Below are positions 43,691 to 53,989 of a stretch of 64,000 bases of DNA, piece after piece. The DNA comes from Leptodontidium sp. MPI-SDFR-AT-0119 (taxonomy: Eukaryota; Ascomycota; Leotiomycetes; Helotiales; Leptodontidiaceae): assembly GCA_020726505.1 (NCBI GenBank), contig JAHLEZ010000009.1, positions 1,798,001 to 1,862,000 of the forward strand, in the 5' to 3' direction. Below the pieces are notes generated by a model. That model worked only from the letters and a program-made list of their open reading frames with translations, was not told the origin of the DNA and did not search any database. How positions within the stretch are numbered: position 1 is the stretch's first letter; each line of letters opens with the position of its first letter. Made by a program: the position numbers and the translations under genes.

Positions 43691-44227
43691 TTAGGGTCTC
43701 GTCCGGCCCTCCACATCGTTCCATGGCATTCTGGTCGGGCCTGATATCAAAAGTGCGAGTTTTTTTCTACCAGCACTACCAGATATCCCGAGGGGACTGA
43801 TTGCGAAAGACCCTTCGGCACCTCTGTTACTTACCAAGCCTATATCACTAATCAACATACGGCATACACATAGGAATAACCACTCGAGAAACACAAACAC
43901 AGGTGAGTTCGTCACTTATTAAAGGCGAAACGTGTATGGTCGTAGATAGAAGTCAAACTACGCAGGGGCAAGGGTATAGCTGACCGTCCCATAGCCATGG
44001 TGAAGGGGGGCGGTGCTGTTTTAACCAATGGCTGTCCGCCAACCCTCTGCATCTTGGCAAAGCGGCGGGAATTGCAGGTGAAGCCGCATAGGAACCGATC
44101 AAATACTTGTAATCAATAATTACTTTGTATCCACCTCTTCATACACTTATAATGCGCCTTTCCGATTCCTCAAGGGAAGATCACTATACCCTTCAAACCC
44201 TCTCTCACATCCACAGCTACTGCAAAA

Positions 44228-45271
44228 ATGCAAACGTTCGAAACCGCCGCTATAGCCCTCAAGAATGGCGAATCAACTTACTACTACGAAGGTGGCACCA
44301 AAAATGGCATTCCGCTGATTTTCCTTCATGGCTGGCCCGCCATCGCAGAGACTTGGAAACGCCAACTTGCGCATTTCACATCCGGCTCATCCGGCTTAGA
44401 GTACCGCGTCATTGCACCTGACATGCGCGGCTACGGGCTGTCATCCTCACCTGGCGACAAACGAGGCTACTCCCTAGAAGTCCTTGTCAACGAAATCGTG
44501 GAGTTTGCTCAAAAGCTAGGCGTCACGAAAGCTGTCTGGATTGGGCACGACTGAGGCTGTGGTGTCGTTAGCTCGCTTGCCTCGCATCATCCTGAGTTAT
44601 GTCTCGGTGTGGCGCTAATTTGTGTTCCATACCGAACGCTAGAGCTTGGCCTCGACTACACTTTGACGCTTTTGAATCGCGATATCTACCCCGAGGAAGA
44701 GTACGAATACGGTCAGTTTGAGTACATGAAATATTACGAAATGTACCCCTCAGCTAGTGTGAAGAGTTTTGAACGCTGTTTTGGAAATGTTGTTAAAGCC
44801 ATCTTCAACCGCCACGATCCGAGCAAATACGGGAAGCCAAGCGACGCGACGAGCATGCAGTTGAGGGAAGGTGGCTGGTTCGGCGGTCATCCCGAAGCTG
44901 TTCCCGACATTCCGCTGGAACACACGGTGCTCGACGACTCACTTTACCAGAATTTGCTCAAGAGCCATGAGAAGCATGGACCTTTCCCGATGTCGGCGTA
45001 CTACCTCAACCACGGCGCGAATGCTGAGTATGCAAAGAGCGAGAAGAACGGTGGGGTGCTGGAGATGTCGGTACTGTACATTGATGCAAAGCATGATGCT
45101 GTGTGCTCGGCGTCTACGACGCCGAAGATGGGGGACAGTCAAAAGGCTGCTGTGAAGGATTTGACTTATGTGACCATTGAAGCGGATCATTGGGTGCAGT
45201 TAGAGAAAGCGAGCGAAGTCAACAAAGCTCTGGAGACGTGGCTGAACAGGTCATTGCAGTTCCGATGCTGA
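44228..45271 (+). pseudogene. Epoxide hydrolase, single nonsense mutation after the nucleophile
   Basis: ATG 44228 (AAAAATGCAAACG) opens a frame to TGA 45269-45271, 347 codons, interrupted only by TGA at 44552-44554. IPLIFLHGWPAIAETW holds the HGxP oxyanion motif. MRGYGLSSSPGD and VWIGHD surround the nucleophile elbow. The stop falls directly after the catalytic Asp, where soluble epoxide hydrolases have Trp (GHDWG). TGG to TGA is a single G to A change and also a RIP-type change. Downstream are the lid (YPEEEYEYGQFEYMKYYEMY), DAKHDAVC (acid) and EADHWVQLEKASEVNKAL (His), all intact. Intronless. It would otherwise hydrolyse epoxides to diols. Confidence 0.85.
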
Positions 45272-45426
45272 GGAGTTGGAGACATAGTGTTACGACACTC
45301 CCCGGTCACGGGACTCGGGGTGTGTGAGGACAGCAGCAGATAATGTAGTTCGTTATTGATATCTATACACTTCGCTCTTGCAATCTACTGAGATTTGGTT
45401 TTTGAGAGACAAGTATTTTTCTCTTC

Positions 45427-46310
45427 TCAGCTTTTTAATACCGAGGCTGTAATTGAACCCACAAACTCGACAATATCAGAAAGAATCTTTTGAGAATGAG
45501 TGATTATAAGAACTAAGTACGGTTGTTTATTAGTTATTTCTCTTGTTAATGAAAAAGACAGGGGGTTCGTACTATGACTTGCGTTCTCGTACACTTTTAC
45601 TTTCGCTCTAGGGATGATCTGTTTTACTCGAGCCGCGGCGACTTCCACAGGGGCCCCAACATCCGAGTCACCGTGTAGGAGCAGAATAGGGACGTCAGAT
45701 CCTTGTCCCAGAGCTTCTAATTCTTTACTGAAATCGTAGCGAGCGAAAATTTGTACACCGCGCTCAACCGCAATAGCGTCCGCGGCCTCAGCCATCCGCT
45801 CAAACCTCTGAAGCGTATTGACAGGCACATGGTTGTTGCCGATACCTAACGGCCCTTTAAACGAGTTGGCAAAGAAGCTAACACGATCCTGACGGATTGC
45901 ACTAATGACCTGGTTCCACATTTCCATAGGTGTTACTTGAGGGAACTCGGGCGTAGCGGTAGGATATAGAAGAGACGTGTTTGTGAATATAAATCCCTTT
46001 TGATTTAAATTAGCCGCCGTCAGGATCAATAAAAGATTTTCTTAAAGGGAGAAAATAAATAAACAGGGAGGAGCAACGGCTACATGCAGCACGTACTTGA
46101 CAATGTTGACGGACATAATCGCTAGACTTGTATGCTAGAAGCGATTCCCCACTAGCCATGCTGGCCGCAACGAAGATGAACTTTCTTAGTTTGATTCTTT
46201 CGAGAAGATCGATAATATCCTTTGCGAATACTTCGTAATCGATCTTACTGCGGTCTGTTTGCAAACCATTCTAGTCGCTCCGCCCGAAGCCGCGTCGATC
46301 TAGAGCAATA
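45427..46310 (-). pseudogene. Alpha/beta hydrolase, broken
   Basis: On the minus strand RCIALDRRGFGRSD is followed by TAG (46273-46271), where Trp is likely. Then come DIIDLLERIKLRKFIFVAAS and MASGESLLAYKSSDYVRQHC, the nucleophile region with an abnormal elbow (AASMAS instead of GxSxG). A damaged intron (about 46095-46035) precedes the rest: MEMWNQVISAIRQDRVSFFA, DVPILLLHGDSDVGAPVEVA (acid) and KVYENASH (His). A 60-bp intron (45572-45513) leads to the end at 45427. The missing first Gly of the elbow and the unclear splice acceptor suggest longer decay than in neighbouring genes. Relatives are fungal esterase/peroxidase-like hydrolases. Confidence 0.65.
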
Positions 46311-47097
46311 CAGCGGAGTTAGTAGGTCTCAGTGAGTTGCACTATTAAAGGCTCTCACATTGCTAAGAACAGCGACCATTAATATAAGAAAACTATCGCT
46401 AGTTGTTGCCTATCGCTATATTCGTTGTTTGAATTATATAGTTCAGTAATTAAAGAGGGAATGTAGTCTCGAAAGAAAAGCTCTGCGCCGTCGAAAGAAC
46501 TTTGGAAGTGGGGCATCTTTCTTCGTCCTTTTTAGGTCTCTTCTTTCTTTTTCTCAATGAATAATAGGCGTGGTCGAGGTAGCTGCCGGTATTGTATGTA
46601 TCGAGACAAATTACTCGAGAATACATTACGGGTCAACTCGAGTGATCCTGGCAACATCTACCGACAATGGACCCGAGGTATTCTAGGATATGTAATCATA
46701 TGGCACGTCACTAGTAGCTCATTGATTACTTATTTGGACATTTTTAACTCTACCTCGTCCGTTTGAGGAGTCCCATTTATTAAGCTTACGCGTTAAACCA
46801 CAAGAGGGGAACGGGGAAACTTTCCTTCAAAGGGCCTCGGCTACCCCCTCATTAAGGATTAGTAATTATAATGCTCGGTTTTCGGTGGGATCATTGAGCA
46901 AGTCAAGCAAGTGAAAACATATATCCCTTGAACCTCTCTTAATGGTGTGCTATTGTGGCACTACTTCCTCCTGAATCCTACAACAGCACATCAATTCTGC
47001 AGTCACATTAATTCACCCTCAGAATAGGCCTCTTCTTGCATACACTTTCTATCCCTCATATCAGATACTTTGGCCGCACATCAACTAGTCGGCGATA
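46311..47097. other. Intergenic region, no supported gene
   Basis: No frame with domain support and no repeat recognised. It includes the upstream region of the NTF2-like gene. Confidence 0.3.
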
Positions 47098-47607
47098 ATG
47101 GGAGTCACTGTACTCAGGCACCACGGAGACTGGGACGCAACATCCAGGGAGAACAGAGCGCTGCGCTTTATAGAGTCATACACAAAGGAGATGACGTCGA
47201 ATCTCACTTTGCCATATTCCTCAACAAAATACTTTTCGCCGTCATGTACCTTCCACGATACTACCAATGTGACCTATCGGGGAGCAGGGAATGTCAAGAC
47301 GTGGATACAAGGCCTGTTTAGTCCGTTTGACAAACTTGAGTTCACACCTCTGAGTTGTATTGCACTTGATGAGTCTGAGGAACAAGGCAATTTACCTAAA
47401 TACACTGTTATTGGTGAATTCGACGGGAAATATTGGTTCAGAGGGGATCCGGAACCGATTTTGGCGCCGAGAGCGGTGTTTTTTACAATCGTTGCCAGTG
47501 AAACGGAGGACGGATTTGACGGCCTTCAATTTTCTGAAGTCAGCCTCTACTGGAATACGGCACTTGTCAAAGATGAGAAAGTGAGAAGGTCTCAGGCCAA
47601 GGCATAA
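47098..47607 (+). CDS. SnoaL/NTF2-like small protein, intact
   Basis: An intronless frame of 169 aa from ATG 47098. ALRFIESYTKEMTSN, a Tyr/Phe-rich strand (YFSPSCTFHDTTNVTYRG), VKTWIQGLFSPFDKLEFTPL and the final beta strands (KYTVIGEFDGKYWFRG, LQFSEVSLYWNT) fit the alpha+beta cone of the NTF2/SnoaL group. These proteins often act as small cyclases, isomerases or dehydratases in polyketide and terpenoid clusters. The residues needed for a specific reaction cannot be named. It lies among hydrolase and reductase genes of the same likely pathway. Confidence 0.6.
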   Translation: MGVTVLRHHGDWDATSRENRALRFIESYTKEMTSNLTLPYSSTKYFSPSCTFHDTTNVTYRGAGNVKTWIQGLFSPFDKLEFTPLSCIALDESEEQGNLPKYTVIGEFDGKYWFRGDPEPILAPRAVFFTIVASETEDGFDGLQFSEVSLYWNTALVKDEKVRRSQAKA

Positions 47608-48229
47608 ATGGCTACAATGAGCTCTTCATTTGTTAGTCTTTACTGGCCGGAGGATGGCTACAGAGGTGTTGGTTGCACAGCTATTTTCTGAAGCAGACAG
47701 TCTGATGATCAAGAATGAAACACCTAGATATGACTGTGTATTCAATTTCGCGGAGTGGTTTTTCGTTCATGATATTACTGGTATGAAAAGGTAGCTAGCC
47801 AATTGTCTTACTTACTCTCAGCATGTTAATACACTCTATTCTAGTTGATATTAAGTATAGTACTTTGGTATTGATTTTCATATGATTAGTGTCGATGCGT
47901 TAGGATTTTATAAGGCGATGTATACCTACTAGAACATACTGGCCAATATAAAAGATTTCATCGAGCTCAGTAGAGCTGAATAGTCCAACAAAAGCTCAAA
48001 GCGTATTTGCTTGAGCATGAATAGTAAGTAGCAAAAAGAACTAATCAAGCATTGGTGTCCAGGGGTTTCTCCAATTCTGACGGGAACCAACCATAGAATG
48101 CATCAGGGTACAAGCATTAACCCAAAATATCACCACTAAGCTAGACGTCCAAGATTCGCAGATTATATACAGCGACGGGTTCCCGATCAGCCGTGATCTA
48201 GAGAACAGCCAGAGGCACAATATCCGAAA
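47608..48229. other. Intergenic region, no supported gene
   Basis: Moderately AT-rich, short frames only. No repeat recognised. Confidence 0.3.
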
Positions 48230-49069
48230 TTATTTCTTTACGAGAGTTACAGCCCCTCATAGCGACCCCACGTTTAATCGATTCGGGTGCAATTCTAACA
48301 TACGAGAATATAACTCCTTAGCGCTTGTCGTTTGCTTATTAATCCGTTCGAAGTCTTCTAAATATGCCTTGGTCTCGTGAATTGCATCTAGACTAAAGTC
48401 TTTACTTAGGTCATTGTGGCCACCAACCACAATCTTTAGATGAAGAGCCGCAATCCTTTTAAGCCCTACAATCTATTCTAGCCTTACTTTCTTACTGGCT
48501 GACTCCCCTAGATATAGGTGTGTGTTGTTGTAGACCGAATCCCCCGCGACAGCCAACCCGATAGAGGGCACCCAGAAGGCCGTTATTTCGTCCGTATTAG
48601 TATGCCCAATTCTCACCACCACAAGCTTCTCCCCTTTAAGTGTAAATTAGTCTTCGTTGAGAGCATTAGCTATTATTAGCTTCTCTAGTATTACTCCTGG
48701 GAAGAGTCTCCTCCAAAAAGCATCCATTCCATCTAGTAACATCGCTTCGGCCATGTTGGCCATAACTTCCGGCGTAGCCACAATCTTTACCCCTGGGAAT
48801 CGTTTAATTAGCGCGGCATTGCCATAGAAGTGGTCTGCGTGAGCATGAGTGATGTAAATCGTAGTCAGGCTCATGCCACTGTCGACTACCCATTCGACCA
48901 GTTCCTTACTAGCTGCCCTAGTTAACTGCGTGTCGACTAGGATCGCATCCCTTTTACCGTAGATCAAAGTCGAGGTGGTGGGCACCCACTTTAGATAGTC
49001 GTTGCCAGACGGGGTAGCACGGCTCACGCCTGCTCGTTTACTGAAGAAGACTTTGTATCCGAGACCCAT
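48230..49069 (-). pseudogene. Metallo-beta-lactamase-fold hydrolase, three RIP-type stops
   Basis: ATG 49069 starts a frame of about 280 codons to TAA 48232-48230. IYITHAHADHFYGNAAL is the zinc motif; VRIGHTNTDEITAFWVP, GLAVAGDSVYNNTHLYL and IVVGGHNDL carry the later ligands. The frame is interrupted by TAA at 48649-48647 (Gln expected in ED-Q-FTL), TAG at 48475-48473 (Trp or Gln expected) and TGA at 48259-48257 (Trp expected in GSL-W-GAV). There are no frameshifts. It is a paralogue of the intact gene at 41510-42391, with similar layout but clearly diverged in sequence. Confidence 0.8.
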
Positions 49070-49574
49070 GGCGCGTGGATTTGATTTTGCCGAACTGTAT
49101 AAAGGAAATAAGAAGAGGATTCGCTTCTGTCATCCAGCTCCTTTATACACTCTACGTGACTTAACATGGTCACCGGGGTTAAGGTAGTGTTTTGCCGCGA
49201 CTCATCACATAATCTTGATATTAATCCTGACATTCCCACCGGACCTCGGTAGCGGCCAAATTATAATCTTTGAGGGGTCTTATACTAATTAGATTTTCAA
49301 CTCTAATTAATCTGCCAACCCCAAGCTTCTAGAAAACTAAAGTTCATCTTGAATGGATTATTAATGTACAAACTCCGGAAAGCCGAGATAGAAGATCTCT
49401 ACAGGTCAGCTAGGGTTAGTTTGTGTAACTTTAACATATCCCCCGTGGGGACGGCAGGGGCTATAACGACAGAAAATCGGTTGTATTTCAAGATCTAAAG
49501 CGTCCCTCTCCCTTATTTTCCTTTTGTACAATTTGATTCAGTTTCCGATACAAATACATGTCTCCAGACTTTCG

Positions 49575-51015
49575 CAACGTCTTCTAGCCCTCAAACACTC
49601 TCCAGCATCGTCGAGAACAGGGGAATATACTACGGTTTACCCACCTATTCTCCCTCTATTACAGGCCTTAAAGCTCTTGTCTTTGATGCCAATGGTATCT
49701 CCGGCAGCTATATGTTGCGTGCATTGTTTCAGGCTCCGGAACGATGGGAGCAGGTCACGGCTTTTTCGCGTCGTCCGCCTATAGCCTCGAAAGACATTGG
49801 TAATAATGTGAAGCATGTACAGATAGACTTACTCGAGGACTCTGAGGAGATCGCAGAGATTCTGAAGGAGAACTAGGTACAGGCGTAAGTGTTGCGGTCC
49901 ACCTTCAATTCAATTGACTCAGCTCACAAATACAGCGACGTCATATTCTTCTTTGCATACATCCAGCCCCCCCACCCTGCATACAATTCTTTGTGGTCCA
50001 ATGCCGAGGAAATGAGTAGAGTTAATGGTATTTTCCACTTCCCTGTTTTTTTTTTTTTTTTTTTTTTTTACAAAAAAAAAACCAAGTATTTGCTAACACT
50101 ACCAAGGAAAACTCCTCCGAAACCGCCTCGATGCACTCCAACTCGCCTCTATCTGGCCCAAACGATTCCTCCTTTAGACTGGCGCAAAGAACTACGGCGT
50201 ACACCTTAGACTAGTCCACTCCCCTGCAATCGAATCCGATCCACGAGTCCTAATCGAACCAAATTTCTACTACGTGCAAGAAGACATGTTGTTCGAATAC
50301 TGCCGTGAGAATAATGTAAAATGGAATATCGTTCGTTCTGCGTCTATACTTGGTGCAGTCGAAGGTGCTGCGATGAACTCAGTCTACGCACTGGCGGTGT
50401 ATATAGTAGTGCAGAAATACAAAGGAGAGAAGCTTATATTTCCTAGTGATTCACGAGGTTAGGAGAAGGAGATAGTCTATTCGAGTGCGATGCTCAACAG
50501 TTATTTGTCGGAATATGTGGCATTGAATGAGCGGGCTCGAAATGAAGCATTTAACGCTGCTGACGGAAGTCCCTTTATATATGGGAGATTGTGGACCTAA
50601 GTGGCCAAGTGGCATGGAATGGAGTTTACATATCCTAAAGATGACACCACCGACTACTATAAAATGACATTGCCCTATGAGCCTCCTCGAGGGTACCGAT
50701 CTTTCCTCCCTTCGGAGTATTTCTGCTAACATAACATAGCTTCGGCTTACCCACAACCATTCGATTCAAGTTCACGTTTGTCCAATGGGCCCAACGACTA
50801 GAGAACCAAGATGCTTGGAAAGAACTCGCTCAGAAGTACAGCTTAAAAGGCTCTCCGTTTGGACCCGATGAGCTAGAAAGAACCTTCGAGTATCTGGACT
50901 TCGCGGTGTTAGCACCAAACACTTTCACCTTTAGTCTGACGAAAGGAAGAAAGATTGGCTGGAATGGATTTTTGAAGAGTTAGCTGCTATGAACGTAGTC
51001 CCTCCTATGAATTAA
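49575..51015 (+). pseudogene. PRISE-like SDR (5-beta-reductase/iridoid synthase-type), broken
   Basis: The frame gives LVFDANGISGSYMLRALF, APERWEQVTAFSRRPP, DVIFFFAYIQPPHPAYNSLW, TGAKNYGVH, PNFYYVQEDMLFEYCRE, WNIVRSASILGAVEGAAMNS and GSPFGPDELERTF. This is the PRISE family of NAD(P)H enone reductases, including the NYGVH segment. Introns are 49885-49935, 50028-50106 and 50693-50739. Stops are TAG 49874-49876, TAG 50175-50177 (the Gln of LLQTGAKNYG), TAG 50460-50462 (Trp of AWEKEIV) and TAA 50598-50600 (Gln). The NxxGxxG loop has drifted (DANGISG). Near 50970 a deletion shifts the frame before FEELAAMNVVPPMN. The ATG is not clear. Confidence 0.78.
50046..50069. repeat. Poly-T tract inside an intron of the PRISE-like gene
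   Basis: A run of about 24 T followed by AC and about 10 A lies within intron 50028-50106. It may be a slippage tract or the tail of a retroposed sequence; length is likely to be uncertain in assembly. Confidence 0.6.
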
Positions 51016-51112
51016 ATGCAAGCTTATTTTATCTTGTTAAACATCTAAGTCCGCTGTATAATGCACTATCAGATTCTATAATTCTTTGATCTAATATTAA
51101 TTTCTTAGTGCT

Positions 51113-51480
51113 CTAAAAACTTTCTAGGTGTCTGCCCTTTACTGTTTGCCTAAGAAGCGGTACACTCTTAACCTTAGTAAACGGCCGTTCGCTGTCTCTA
51201 GGAACATCTTTTAACCCCATTGTATCGAGGTGCTGACTTATTGCAAGTTGCAGAAATTTTGATTGGACAATGATCTTCTGCTGAAGAGACATTACCGATG
51301 CCACCGACTTAAAGCCTTCAATTTATTGTAGGCTAAACCTGGCTATTCGAGCCTGCATTGGTACGCGGACTCTACTAATCAAAATCAAGTGGCCTTGCCA
51401 CACTATTACTAATATACAAGTACATTTCTCAAAGTAAATCCTTAACTCCGTAAGCCCAGGGCTCGATCCAAACACCTAGA
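51113..51480 (-). other. Long minus-strand frame of uncertain status
   Basis: A minus-strand frame stays open for about 120 codons from about 51480 to TAG 51113, with one TAA near 51326. It includes ARIARFSLQ, IEGFKSVASVMSLQQKIIVQ and HLDTMGLKDVPRDSERPF. The protein-like composition and single Gln-type stop resemble the neighbouring pseudogenes. I recognise no family and no splice sites. Confidence 0.25.
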
Positions 51481-51709
51481 GACAGTCAGATGCGATCTAG
51501 CTATCTCTCCGACTTTTACGCCCGTAGCATAACAAGAATTGTAATCAGTCCGAGGAAACTTAAATCCTTGCTAGGCAAACCGCACAGTGGGGAGATGCTT
51601 GATAATCACCCCGAAAATCTTGTGCTCGAGTCTTGTTATGAATAAGGCCATAAGAACCGATAAGTCTATATCTGATATTGGAATGATGGGTCGAATTAAC
51701 CAACGCATT

Positions 51710-52740
51710 ATGCACCGCGAAAACATCGAATTCAAGACTCGAGATGGAGTCACCCTCCGGGGCTGGTTTTATACTCCTGATACGGCAGCCCCAAGTTCCG
51801 TCCCCCTTCCGTGTATCATAATGTCTCACGGTTTCTCTGGTGTAAAGGAGATGGGCCTCGATCTCTTTGCTAGCTACTTTGTTGCAAAATTGTCTGTTTC
51901 TTGCGTTGTATACGACCACCGGGGCTTTGGTGCCAGCGACACTCGAGACGGAGAGCCACGTCAAGAGATAGTACCGATACAACAAACCGATGACATGTCA
52001 GATGCTATTTCATACGCACAGTCTCGAAAAGACGTTGATGTGCAGAAGATTGCCCTATGGGGTAGCCCGTTTAGCGGCGGCCATGTTTTGTCAGTGGCTG
52101 CAGTAGACCGCAGAGTCAAAGCTGTGTTGTGCCAGGTTCCATTTATCAGTAGGAGACGTACTTTCGCCGTGAAATCCCCAGAGACCATAAACCTGTTGAA
52201 TGATCTCTACTCCCAAGGTACCAGAAGCCATTTCTAACGCATTATTTTTTCTCATTAGAGCTCAGTCTAATATCGCTTGGCTAGAGCAGAAGGCAAGACG
52301 CCAGTTGTGATTCCAAGCGTGTCCTCGGACAAGTCCGCATTATGTGTCATGCCCACTCGCGACAGCTACGAATATTTTACCGCCTGGGCCAAAAAGGCAC
52401 CATTTAAAAACGAGGTCACTTTGAGGAGGTTTGTTTTCCCATATTAGTTAAAGTACATTGCACAAAGCTGATACGTTAATGCAGCCTCGAGTTTGAGAGT
52501 CGTTACGAGCCATATGATTTCGTCCCTCGAATTTCACCTACTCCGCTACTTCTAACTGTGGGATCCGCGGACGTTGTCACGCCGGCAGAATTTGCCCTAG
52601 ATGCGTTCAAGCAGGCTGGGGAACCAAAGGAACTTCACATCTTGGAGGGCTGTGGGCATTTCGATCTTTACGATGGGGAATTTTTCAAAAAAAATATAGA
52701 GAAACAGGTGGACTTCTTAGAGCGTATGTTTCTCGCGTAG
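51710..52740 (+). pseudogene. Alpha/beta hydrolase (X-Pro dipeptidyl-peptidase/dienelactone hydrolase-like), one nonsense codon
   Basis: Exons 51710-52217, 52266-52428 and 52485-52740 (introns of 48 and 56 bp) give 309 codons with a single in-frame TAA at 52268-52270. ENIEFKTRDGVTLRGWFYTP, PCIIMSHGFSG (oxyanion region), VYDHRGFGASDTRDGEPRQE, IALWGSPFSGGHVL (Ser elbow), LLLTVGSADVVTPAEFALDA (acid) and EGCGHFDLYDGEFF (His) are intact. Relatives, often called alpha/beta hydrolase or thiohydrolase-like, occur in fungal polyketide clusters. CAA to TAA explains the stop. An upstream in-frame ATG at 51686 is an alternative start. Apart from the stop nothing is missing. Confidence 0.78.
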
Positions 52741-52914
52741 GGAGAGAGTAGCAGTTCTAGCATTCTCGGCATGCTATGCAAGCAATGATAGATGTACCAC
52801 AAAGGCCTATTGTTTCCGATGATTCCTCGCTTATCCACAGTCAATCCACATATCTGGTTTCTTGTGACTAGATTTTTTATAAGTGCATATAAGCACAAAA
52901 TTACTTTGGATTGA

Positions 52915-53245
52915 GAGACTGGTGCGAGCTCTTGTTAGCAATTAACGGATGAGAGCATTTAACCTCGGTCCTAATGGAGGAACTGACGTTGAGATAAAAT
53001 ACAATAAATAGAAAAGATGCGAAAACTTAACCAAGAGACTTTAATTTCTCATTTAACAAAGAAAGTTCGACAACGCAAGTCCAGGACTTGACGAAACGAG
53101 CACCGTTGAGAATAGGGAATAACAGCGGCACCCGTACGTCCCCCCAAGCTTGAAGCCACCACGCAGCACATCATCCACGAGGTCGTCGGTGTTACCAATC
53201 ACAGTGCGGAGGCCAAGCAGCCTCCAAGCGCCGATTTCGTGATAA
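52915..53245 (-). repeat. Dispersed repeat pair R, copy 2 (inverted relative to 34220-34610)
   Basis: The reverse complement matches 34220-34610, including the AWRLLGLRTVIG-type frame fragment and GACGTACGGGTGCCGC. It ends abruptly near 53250 at the start of repeat K, forming a chimeric repeat junction. Confidence 0.7.
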
Positions 53246-53259
53246 CTCATCATCAGATA

Positions 53260-53870
53260 TTATCGCTATCTCTCGCTCTTCGAGATTATATTTCTGGAAT
53301 TCCAACTAAGCGAAAGAGACGTCAAGATATTCTATAATAATAAAAATCCTATTATCATAGCAATAGATATCTTCGGTAGTTACGATATTTAGATGTTTAA
53401 TCTAAGGAATAATCGATGAGTCCCCTAAAACATCAAAAGGAGAAACCTCTCGAATATTAGCAAGGTAAAAGAACAATACTTTGCCCAGGGTTAATGTAAT
53501 CTAGCCAAGATATCGAATATAGTTATAATCATCCCACGGATTCTTAAGTAATACCCTAAGCACACTTTGGACTTTTTAGGGAGTTCCTGAATCTGTCGAA
53601 TTTAAAGAAGCCTCGTTAGTATCATTAGATAAGCGGCGCTAAAAGGCCTATACCCTCCGTAAATAACGGAGTACTAGTTGGCTTATTGTATCAATAACAA
53701 GGAAATTACTTACTGTCTTTTAAGAGACGTCTTAATCTTCTCGAAAAGTATTATAATCGAGAATATATGAAGAACGAGATCTATAGTTATTGCCAGCCGT
53801 TTTATAGTGCTTATTACTAGTCTCAAGTGGATATTTTAAGTGAGGTGGTTACTTTAACTATTAATATTCG
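53260..53870 (-). repeat. Kinase-like repeat pair K, copy 2, RIP-degraded
   Basis: Collinear with 30604-31210 but more AT-rich, with extra transitions (for example GTAGTTGCGATA to GTAGTTACGATA) and more stops. The coding remnant (DDYNYIRYLG-like, LRKVLFFYLANIREVSPFDV) is recognisable only by comparison with copy 1. It is cut at its right end by the hAT transposon. Confidence 0.65.
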
Positions 53871-53989
53871 AATAGGTTTGATCAGTGTGTCAAAAAATTA
53901 TTCAAATTAATTAATTAATATTCAATTCAATTCAATTCAAATTGAATTGAATTAATTAATGATTCTTAGACTTGAATAGAGTAGTAATT

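Noticed and set aside
12690..52740. Alternative genetic code or programmed readthrough with TAA/TAG as glutamine
   Set aside because: Intact genes in the same window use normal Gln codons and end in ordinary stops, some broken genes use TGA for Trp, and others also carry frameshifts. Mutation explains all of it more simply.
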